Source of the DNA: Oceanococcus sp041619555
GTDB lineage: Bacteria > Pseudomonadota > Gammaproteobacteria > Nevskiales > Oceanococcaceae
Direction: 5' to 3'
NCBI GenBank assembly: GCA_041619555.1
Contig: JBFKDQ010000094.1
Span: 1-6,017, forward strand
DNA: 6,017 nt
Of the stretch, positions 1 through 5,070 are shown piece by piece (the first letter of the stretch is position 1; every line of letters begins with the position of its first letter). A program made the position numbers and the translations under genes. The notes under the pieces are model-generated. The model saw only the letters and a program-made list of their open reading frames with translations. It ran no database searches and was not told where the DNA came from.

Positions 1-74
1 AAAGCGTCTCGCTGAATCCGGATACGGTGCTCAGCACCTGGCTGTATCTGGCCGGCCAGGCGCCGCAGGAATAG
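1..74 (+). CDS. ppsA: Phosphoenolpyruvate synthase, C-terminal end (partial)
   Basis: Reading from base 3, the frame gives 23 codons and a TAG stop at 72-74. The peptide contains VSLNPDTVLSTWLYLAG. The 'SLNPDTV..TWL.LA' pattern is the characteristic C-terminus of PpsA, where the PEP-binding TIM-barrel domain ends. The family enzyme converts pyruvate, ATP and water into PEP, AMP and phosphate in the cytoplasm, a gluconeogenic step. Only about 3% of a roughly 790-residue protein is inside the window, so the catalytic residues cannot be checked. The gene converges on the DUF423 gene, with 43 bases between the two stops. The call rests on a short but distinctive motif recognised from memory. Confidence 0.82.
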   Translation, partial: SVSLNPDTVLSTWLYLAGQAPQE

Positions 75-77
75 CCT

Positions 78-102
78 CAGGGGGCGCCGTGATGCGCCCC
101 TG
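78..102. terminator. GC-rich hairpin between convergent genes, possible bidirectional terminator
   Basis: GGGGCGC (81-87) and GCGCCCC (94-100) form a perfect 7-bp stem with a 6-base loop. Bulging one G extends the pairing to CAG/CTG at 78-102. The hairpin lies four bases after the ppsA stop and 16 bases beyond the DUF423 stop, where a shared terminator would be expected. Neither strand has a T-run after the stem, so it is not a textbook intrinsic terminator. It may instead stabilise transcript 3' ends or slow polymerase. Confidence 0.4.
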
Positions 103-117
103 CGTCCCCGCGGGTTC

Positions 118-492
118 CTAGGCTGGCGCGTTGCGCAATGCGTGAATCAGCAGCAGGCACCAGCCGACGAGCAGAAGTAGGCCGCCCAGTGGCGTGATCG
201 CGCCAAGGGCACGCACCCCGCTCAGGGCCAGCGCGTAGAGACTGCCGCTGAACAGCAGCACCCCCAGCGCGAAGGCGATCAATGACCAGCGTGGCAGGGC
301 CGCAGATTCGCTCAGCAAGGGCCAGATCGCGAGCATGGCCACCGCATGCACCAGTTGGTACTGCGTTGCGGTTTGCATGATGCCCATGGCGTAATCATCC
401 AGACGGCCCTTGAGCGCATGGGCGGCAAAGGCCCCCATCGCCACCCCGCTGAAACCGTAGACGGCAGCCAGGGCCAGCAGCAGTCGATCCAT
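118..492 (-). CDS. DUF423 (YgdD-like) small integral membrane protein
   Basis: This encodes a 124-residue hydrophobic protein with four likely membrane helices, at about residues 3-24, 45-61, 68-88 and 94-117. Features typical of DUF423 (E. coli YgdD type) are the N-terminal 'GAFAAHALK' segment after helix 1, 'QYQLVHAVAML' at the start of helix 2, 'FSGSLYALAL' in helix 3 and 'ITPLGGLLLL' in helix 4. Length matches the family (about 120-130 residues). The molecular function of the family is not established, and an inner-membrane location is inferred. The ATG at 490-492 is chosen because the family's N-terminus begins there; longer in-frame starts lie inside the upstream response-regulator gene and add non-family sequence. 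Only one base separates it from that gene's TGA, so the two are probably co-transcribed and translationally coupled. A weak AAGG lies six bases upstream, inside the upstream gene. Confidence 0.9.
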   Translation of the reverse strand: MDRLLLALAAVYGFSGVAMGAFAAHALKGRLDDYAMGIMQTATQYQLVHAVAMLAIWPLLSESAALPRWSLIAFALGVLLFSGSLYALALSGVRALGAITPLGGLLLLVGWCLLLIHALRNAPA

Positions 493-493
493 C

Positions 494-931
494 TCAGGCC
501 TTGGGCGGGAATTCGGCGAATCGCATCCAGAAGGCCCGGATCGATTCCACCAGCTCGATGAATTCGTCCAGGTCGATGGGCTTGCAGATGTACGCATTAG
601 CCTGCAGCTCGTAGCAGGTCAGCACATCGCGAGGGGCATTGGAGGTGGACAGCACCATGACCGGAATACGTCTCAGCACCGGATCGGCCTTGATTTCCGC
701 GAGCACTTCGCGGCCATCCTTGCGGGGCAGATTCAGATCGAGCAACACGAAATCCGGCATCACCAAATCGGCGTGCTCTCCCTCCCGACGCAACATCGCC
801 ATGGCTTGCTCGCCGTCACGCGCCACCTGAAGGTTGAAGGACAGCCCGCCTTCCTTGAAGATTTCCTCCGCCAGCTTCACATCTGCCGCGTTGTCTTCCA
901 CCAGCAGGATCTCTGCCTTGCGCTCCGTCAT
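494..931 (-). CDS. Stand-alone response regulator (receiver domain only, Rcp1/CheY-like)
   Basis: This 145-residue protein is a single receiver domain with no output domain. The acidic pair is E12-D13 (ILLVEDN), the phosphoacceptor is D65 in 'VLLDLNLPRKDG', the switch hydroxyl is S95 or T96 in 'VMVLSTS', the aromatic switch position is Y114, and the conserved lysine is K117 in 'CKP'. All receiver catalytic positions are present, so it should be phosphorylated. The 'LNLPRKDGREVL' loop, the 'VLSTS' motif and the long loop before the Asp resemble Rcp1, the small regulators partnered with phytochrome-type histidine kinases. That resemblance is from memory. No kinase is in the window, so its partner is unknown. 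Output would be by protein-protein contact or phosphotransfer. The ATG at 929-931 is preceded by GGAG (935-938, short spacing) and AAAGGG (941-946, good spacing). It is the first gene of a two-gene unit with the DUF423 gene. Confidence 0.93.
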   Translation of the reverse strand: MTERKAEILLVEDNAADVKLAEEIFKEGGLSFNLQVARDGEQAMAMLRREGEHADLVMPDFVLLDLNLPRKDGREVLAEIKADPVLRRIPVMVLSTSNAPRDVLTCYELQANAYICKPIDLDEFIELVESIRAFWMRFAEFPPKA

Positions 932-950
932 CTTCTCCGGCCCTTTGCCT

Positions 951-980
951 GTGCCTGCCCGCGGTATTGCGGTCAGGCGC
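951..980. promoter_or_regulatory. Imperfect 30-bp dyad in the divergent intergenic region, candidate operator
   Basis: The left arm GTGCCTG (951-957) pairs with the right arm CAGGCGC (974-980), with one G-T. After a single C/T mismatch (958/973), CCGC (959-962) pairs with GCGG (969-972) around the loop GGTATT (963-968). The dyad begins 20 bases upstream of the response-regulator start codon and lies just beyond a candidate -10 on that strand, so it would overlap the transcription start. That position suits a repressor operator. An RNA hairpin is an alternative if transcription starts further upstream. The symmetry is seen; the function is inferred. Confidence 0.38.
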
Positions 981-982
981 CT

Positions 983-1010
983 ATCCTACACGGCAAGTCC
1001 CGGCTCACAA
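983..1010 (-). promoter_or_regulatory. Candidate sigma70-type promoter for the response-regulator operon
   Basis: On the - strand, TTGTGA (1005-1010, four of six matches to TTGACA) is followed after 16 bases by TAGGAT (983-988, four of six matches to TATAAT). Transcription would start near 976, about 45 bases before the response-regulator ATG and inside the dyad. Such weak matches occur by chance, so placement in the only divergent gap is the main support. No comparable promoter was found on the + strand for the transporter. Confidence 0.3.
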
Positions 1011-1022
1011 GCCCGAAGGCTG

Positions 1023-1052
1023 ATGAGCCGCCCATTCGGCGGCTGGTCTTGA
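1023..1052 (+). CDS. Possible nine-codon leader ORF overlapping the transporter start
   Basis: An ATG at 1023 encodes MSRPFGGWS and stops at TGA 1050-1052. The stop overlaps the transporter's TTG start (1049-1051) as TTGA. GAAGG (1015-1019) precedes the ATG, with three-base spacing that is shorter than ideal. A 7-bp hairpin lies inside this ORF, so ribosomes translating it could open the structure and reinitiate at the TTG. It could also be the original transporter N-terminus separated by a one-base shift, or chance. Expression is not shown by the sequence. Confidence 0.27.
   Translation: MSRPFGGWS
1026..1044 (+). promoter_or_regulatory. Perfect 7-bp hairpin immediately before the transporter start
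   Basis: AGCCGCC (1026-1032) and GGCGGCT (1038-1044) pair perfectly around a five-base loop. The hairpin ends four bases before the TTG at 1049 and covers the place where a ribosome-binding site would lie. No other Shine-Dalgarno-like sequence is visible for that start. It could limit translation of the transporter or serve as a DNA-binding palindrome. The structure is seen; its role is inferred. Confidence 0.35.
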
Positions 1053-1894
1053 GCACGCCGATTCGGCAGGCGGGACTGTTCGCCCTGATGGCTGCCGCGT
1101 CTTTCAGCCTGATGGGCGCCGCGATCAAACAGGCCGCGCTGGACCTCAATACCCCGATGGTGGTGTTCCTGCGCAATGTCTTTGGCCTGATCGCCTTGGC
1201 GCCCTGGCTGCTTCGCCAGGGCGCCGTCTCCTTGCGCACACAGAGGCCCGGGATGCATCTGGCCCGCTGCGCCATAGGACTGTCGGCGATGTACTGCTTC
1301 TTCTACGCCATCGCCCATATGCCGCTGGCGGAGGCCATGTTGCTCAACTATTCCACGCCGCTGTATGTCCCGTTGATCGCCTGGCTGTGGCTGCGCGAGC
1401 GCCCCAGCATCGCTCTGCTGCCGGTCATCCTGATTGGTTTCATCGGCGTGAGCCTGCTGCTGCAACCGGCCGGCGACGCGACGGTCGGCGCCGCGGGATG
1501 GATCGGACTGGCGGCGGGAGTGCTGGCGGCGGCGGCTTTCGTCGCCATACGACGCCTGTCCCGCAGCGAGCCGCCCGTTCGGATCGTGTTCTACTTCACC
1601 CTGCTCGGCCTGGGCGCGTCCCTGCTGCCCCTGCCCTGGTTCTGGCAGGCCCCCTCACCTGTCGCTCTGGCTCTCATGGCCGTGGCCGGCCTGTTCGCCA
1701 CCGGCGGCCAGATGGCGCTGACCCGCGCCTATTCCCTTGCCCCGGCCGCTCAGGTCGCCCCTTTCAACTATCTGGTGGTGGTTTTTGCCGCCCTGCTGGG
1801 CTGGCTGATCTGGCAGGAGCGGCCGGAGGCGCTGAGCCTGTTCGGCGCCGCCCTGGTCATCGGCAGCAGCCTCCTGGCCTTGCGACAGCGATAG
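1049..1894 (+). CDS. EamA-family (drug/metabolite transporter superfamily) permease
   Basis: This encodes a hydrophobic protein of 281 residues, the usual length for DMT/EamA exporters, with about ten membrane helices arranged as two repeated EamA halves (roughly residues 6-138 and 146-276). Typical features are 'FSLMGAAIKQ' in helix 1, 'VFLRNVFGL' in helix 2 and 'YSTPLYVPLIAWLWLRER' closing the first half, echoed by 'APFNYLVVVFAALLGWLIWQER' in the second. Family members export amino acids, metabolites or drugs across the inner membrane; the substrate cannot be read here. The frame stays open upstream with no ATG between 932 and 1048. The TTG at 1049 is chosen because it gives a complete first helix and a normal N-terminus (STPIRQAGLF). 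The next ATG (1088) would cut helix 1 in half. No clear ribosome-binding site precedes the TTG; translation may depend on a leader ORF. Its stop lies six bases from the convergent stop of the c-di-GMP gene. Confidence 0.88.
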   Translation: MSTPIRQAGLFALMAAASFSLMGAAIKQAALDLNTPMVVFLRNVFGLIALAPWLLRQGAVSLRTQRPGMHLARCAIGLSAMYCFFYAIAHMPLAEAMLLNYSTPLYVPLIAWLWLRERPSIALLPVILIGFIGVSLLLQPAGDATVGAAGWIGLAAGVLAAAAFVAIRRLSRSEPPVRIVFYFTLLGLGASLLPLPWFWQAPSPVALALMAVAGLFATGGQMALTRAYSLAPAAQVAPFNYLVVVFAALLGWLIWQERPEALSLFGAALVIGSSLLALRQR

Positions 1895-1900
1895 GCAGGC

Positions 1901-4900
1901 TCAGGCGGCCGCCAGGGCCTGGGCAGGAAAACCCCACTGCTCCAGCATCGCGGACTGATCCAGCGGACGGTAGAAGTAGTAACCCTGTGCCAGTTCGCAG
2001 CCCAGTCCCTGCAGGTGGCGGGCATGGGCTTCCGTCTCCACCCCTTCGGCAATCAGTTCCAGATCCATGGCCTTGGCGATCTGGATCGTGGCGCGAACAA
2101 TCTCGGCGTCTGCCGGATCGACCAGCATGTCACGGACGAACTCCTGAGCCACCTTGAGACGCTGCACCGGCATACGCTTGAGGTACAGCAGGGAGGAATA
2201 CCCGGTGCCGAAATCATCGATCGCGATGCTCACGCCAAAATCGCGCAACTGACGCATGTTGCGCTGGACCTGATCAATACTGCGGGCCAGGGCAGCCTCG
2301 GTCACTTCCAGTTCGATACGGTCCGCGTCCACGCCAGCCCGACTGACGATCTCGATCACTTCGTCCACGAAGGCGGGGTCGGTGAACTGGGTGACCGATA
2401 TGTTCACCGCAATGCGAAAAGGTCGTCCGTCGGGCATCCGCGCCTCGGTCAGCGCCAGGACCCGGCAGACCTGGCGCAGGGTATAACGCCCGAGATCACT
2501 GATCAGGCCGCGCGCCTCGGCAATGGCCACGAAGTCCACCGGACTCACCTGACCCAGCAGGCGGGAATTCCAGCGCAGCAGCGCTTCGAAAGCACAGATG
2601 CGGCCGTCGCTGAAGCGCACCTGGGGCTGAAATGCCAGCGACAGTTCATCACTGTTGACGTCCAGTACGCGCTTCAGCTCATGGCCGATGGCCAGGCTCC
2701 GGTGCAGCTTTTCCGACATCTCCCGCGTATGGAAGGCATAGGTGCCGCGCTGGCGCTCCTTGACCTCGTACAGTGCGATGTCGGCCTGTTCCATCAAGTG
2801 CACCGCGAGCCGCTCAGGTGCCTTGTCATAGGTCTTCGCCCCATCGAAAAAGGCAATGCCCACGCTGGTGGAGGTCCGCACCTCGTACTCCTGGACAGTC
2901 AGCGGCTTGATCAGTTCCGCGATAGTCCGCTCGGCCAGGTCCGACGCCTGCCTTCGCCCGCGCAGCTGCGGCTGCAGGATGGCGAATTCATCGCCACCCA
3001 GACGCGCCAGGGTATCCCCCGAACGCAGCCGCCCCTTGAGCAGTTCGGCTATGCGGCACAGCAGTTCGTCGCCAACCGGATGACCCTTGGCGTCATTGAT
3101 GTCCTTGAAGTGATCCAGATCAAAAAAATGCACCGCCAGCTTGCGCCGGCTGCGCATCGCGGCCTGGATGGCCTCGACCAGTTTGCGGGAGAAGAATTCC
3201 CGGTTGGCCAGGCCGGTCAGCGAATCGTGATAGGCCAGGTTGCGGTAGCGGGACTCGCTGGCGCGCAGCGCCTCTTCCACCCGCTGACGTTCGAAGATTT
3301 CCTGGTTCAGGGTGGCCGTGCGGGCACTCACCGCCGACTCGATGCGGAACATGCGACCGGTAACAATCAGCAGAAAGGCCCCAAGCAGGCCCGAAACGCC
3401 CAGAGCACTGGCCAGTACGGTCCAGTCCGAGGCGGAGCGATGTTGCACGACGAAGCCGGGCGCCGCCTGGAGGTCAACGCGCCAGTGCCGACCTCCCATG
3501 GCCAGATCGCTCTGGTACCGCATGCCTTGATGCGCCGCGTTCATGTCCAGTGAGAACAGGGTTTCCGACTGCTCGGGGAGGGTGTTATCCGAGATCTTCA
3601 ACCCGAGGTGGCGATCTTCGAGTTCCCCCTTGAGCTCCCGAACCATCCCGCTGACCGGTACAACCGCGTGGATGAAGCCCCTCACCTGCCCCAGCGAGCC
3701 CCTTTCGCCATGCACGGGGAGATAGTGGGTCGGATACACCGGCGCGAACATGCAAAAAGCCAAGCCGCCCGAAGCCATTTGCACGATTCCTGAGTAAGTG
3801 ATCGAATCGCGCTGCGCGGCGCGCTCAGCGGCGCGCTGCAAGGTGGCCCGTTGCCTTGGCAGCGCGGCGAAATCCCGTCCGAAGAGCAGTTCCTGTCCCT
3901 GAATGGGCGCCTGGTACAGCACCGGAACCAGTTCCGCGGCATCGCCCTCTGTCGAAATCAGATAATCCGGCATTTCCTCACGTCGGGTTTGCTCGGTGAA
4001 CTGTGCGAGCTGCGAGCGCTCCACTCTCGGCAACCATTGCACCAGGGCAATTTCCGGGTGGCTCTGGAGCACAGGCTGAGCGATCTCCAGGAACTCGCCA
4101 TAGCGCATGTCGGGAAGATTGGCGACCCGTGAAGCCAGATGGTGTACGGCGAAATCCGTCTGGCTGCGGAACTGGCGCAGGTGGTCGACCACCCGCGCAC
4201 TGTCCAGCTCGAAGCTGCTGCGCAGCTTTGCCTCCTCGGCCCGGTTGGCGGAATACAGGATCATCACCGCAATCAGGAAACTGACCAGCAGCGGCAGCCC
4301 GACACTGGCCATGCGATAGTTCCAGTGGCTCCTGGGCTTTCCGAACAGCAACAGGCTGGCCGGCAGGAACAGCAGGACCCCGAGCGTGTCTCCGACCCAC
4401 CAGGTCCACAATGTGAAGGCCAGGTCATGGGGCTCGATGACCCCAAAGCGACTCAGGGTGAAGCCGCCCCACAAGGCAGAGACGAGGCAGGCGACCGGTC
4501 CGGCCAGACCAAGCAGCTGACCGACCGCGACACCACTATCGTAGCTGCCCGGGTAACCCACCGTGCGACGCACCAGCGCCGCGCCGACACCGGCCCCGAG
4601 TGCTGCGCCGATGCCAATCATCGCCGGCAGAGGCAACTGGCTGAACAGCAGGGACATGGACAATGCCTGATCGGCCAGACCCACGCTGAGGTTGGTCAAC
4701 AGGGAGCCCAGCCAGACTCCGGGCAAATAACGCCATCCTCCCATCAGAATGGCCGCCGCCGCGATGCCGGCGCCGGGCCAGACCGGTGTGGCGTATCCCG
4801 GCGGAATCGCCAGGCTCAGACTGGCGCGACTGACCGCGAAATACACCAGCGCCAGCAGCAGAATGCGGACGATAAGCCACCCGCCGCTATGACGGCTTTG

Positions 4901-4930
4901 GGTCGTCTTGCGTCTCGATTGGCTGGGCAT
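1901..4930 (-). CDS. Membrane MASE1-CHASE-GGDEF-EAL cyclic-di-GMP synthase/phosphodiesterase
   Basis: This 1009-residue inner-membrane protein has a MASE1 region with several helices (about 20-228, including 'VWPGAGIAAAAILMGG'), a probable periplasmic CHASE sensor (about 258-490, with 'IALVQWLPRV' and 'LLFGRDFAAL'), a helix (502-524), a short coiled coil, GGDEF (562-735) and EAL (752-1002). GGDEF looks active for making c-di-GMP from GTP: D604 and D606 in 'FFDLDHFKD' and an intact GGDEF motif at 645-649. The inhibitory I-site R636-xx-D639 lies five residues upstream, so product feedback is expected. EAL retains E782 (EALLR), N843, E875/E878, D905-D906 (DDFGTGYSS), K926, E962 and Q982. The usual Asp two residues after that Lys is Ala (A928), which may weaken c-di-GMP hydrolysis. 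The ATG at 4928-4930 is preferred over an in-frame TTG at 4979-4981 (1026 residues); neither has a clear ribosome-binding site. It is probably transcribed alone, downstream of the isocitrate dehydrogenase hairpins. Confidence 0.95.
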   Translation of the reverse strand: MPSQSRRKTTQSRHSGGWLIVRILLLALVYFAVSRASLSLAIPPGYATPVWPGAGIAAAAILMGGWRYLPGVWLGSLLTNLSVGLADQALSMSLLFSQLPLPAMIGIGAALGAGVGAALVRRTVGYPGSYDSGVAVGQLLGLAGPVACLVSALWGGFTLSRFGVIEPHDLAFTLWTWWVGDTLGVLLFLPASLLLFGKPRSHWNYRMASVGLPLLVSFLIAVMILYSANRAEEAKLRSSFELDSARVVDHLRQFRSQTDFAVHHLASRVANLPDMRYGEFLEIAQPVLQSHPEIALVQWLPRVERSQLAQFTEQTRREEMPDYLISTEGDAAELVPVLYQAPIQGQELLFGRDFAALPRQRATLQRAAERAAQRDSITYSGIVQMASGGLAFCMFAPVYPTHYLPVHGERGSLGQVRGFIHAVVPVSGMVRELKGELEDRHLGLKISDNTLPEQSETLFSLDMNAAHQGMRYQSDLAMGGRHWRVDLQAAPGFVVQHRSASDWTVLASALGVSGLLGAFLLIVTGRMFRIESAVSARTATLNQEIFERQRVEEALRASESRYRNLAYHDSLTGLANREFFSRKLVEAIQAAMRSRRKLAVHFFDLDHFKDINDAKGHPVGDELLCRIAELLKGRLRSGDTLARLGGDEFAILQPQLRGRRQASDLAERTIAELIKPLTVQEYEVRTSTSVGIAFFDGAKTYDKAPERLAVHLMEQADIALYEVKERQRGTYAFHTREMSEKLHRSLAIGHELKRVLDVNSDELSLAFQPQVRFSDGRICAFEALLRWNSRLLGQVSPVDFVAIAEARGLISDLGRYTLRQVCRVLALTEARMPDGRPFRIAVNISVTQFTDPAFVDEVIEIVSRAGVDADRIELEVTEAALARSIDQVQRNMRQLRDFGVSIAIDDFGTGYSSLLYLKRMPVQRLKVAQEFVRDMLVDPADAEIVRATIQIAKAMDLELIAEGVETEAHARHLQGLGCELAQGYYFYRPLDQSAMLEQWGFPAQALAAA

Positions 4931-4993
4931 GGTTGCAGCCCGTGGCGATGATTCGCCAGAGGTTGAAACAGACCATGACAAAATATCGTGAAG

Positions 4994-5023
4994 GGCCGGG
5001 CACTGCGCGCGCGATGCCCGGCC
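4994..5023 (-). terminator. GC-rich hairpin after isocitrate dehydrogenase, probable terminator
   Basis: On the - strand GGCCGGGCA and TGCCCGGCC (5015-5023 and 4994-5002) form a perfect 9-bp stem around a 12-base loop. It is followed by CTTCACGATATTTTG, so a T-rich stretch appears only about ten bases after the stem rather than directly. It lies 48 bases beyond the isocitrate dehydrogenase stop and 64 bases before the ATG of the c-di-GMP gene, which suits ending one transcript before the next begins. It could also act as a transcript-stabilising stem. Confidence 0.5.
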
Positions 5024-5029
5024 GCGTTT

Positions 5030-5054
5030 GGCGGGCGACCCGTCGCCGCCCGCC
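5030..5054 (-). terminator. Second GC-rich hairpin after isocitrate dehydrogenase
   Basis: GGCGGGC (5030-5036) and GCCCGCC (5048-5054) pair over 7 bp with an 11-base internal loop; an inner alternative pairs GGCGA with TCGCC. The hairpin starts 16 bases after the isocitrate dehydrogenase TGA, and AAA rather than a T-run follows it on the - strand. With the hairpin at 4994-5023 it forms a tandem pair. It may contribute to termination or protect the mRNA 3' end. Confidence 0.35.
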
Positions 5055-5070
5055 TGGCATCAGCGTGCGA

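Noticed and set aside
493..597. A 35-codon N-terminal extension of the DUF423 frame.
   Set aside because: It lies within the response-regulator gene in another frame and adds Ser, Pro and Trp rich sequence foreign to the family, whereas the ATG at 490-492 gives the normal N-terminus.
773..1048. A 92-codon upstream extension of the transporter frame.
   Set aside because: It is antisense to the response-regulator gene and its leader, is not hydrophobic, and has no resemblance to EamA proteins. The frame is simply open there.
1387..2157. A 256-codon open frame on the + strand.
   Set aside because: It overlaps the EamA gene in another frame and runs antisense into the EAL domain. The product is a Pro, Arg and Gly rich shadow translation.
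2015..3553. A 512-codon open frame on the + strand.
   Set aside because: It lies entirely antisense to the GGDEF-EAL coding region, whose motifs are intact. The translation shows no recognisable domain, and long antisense frames are common in GC-rich genes.
4139..4951. A 270-codon open frame on the + strand.
   Set aside because: It is antisense to the MASE1 and CHASE part of the c-di-GMP gene. Its product is rich in Gln, Arg and Asp with no family resemblance.
4887..4976. A 29-codon ORF (ATG at 4974-4976) overlapping the start of the c-di-GMP gene in another frame.
   Set aside because: It has no ribosome-binding site and no recognisable peptide, and short overlapping frames of this size are expected by chance.
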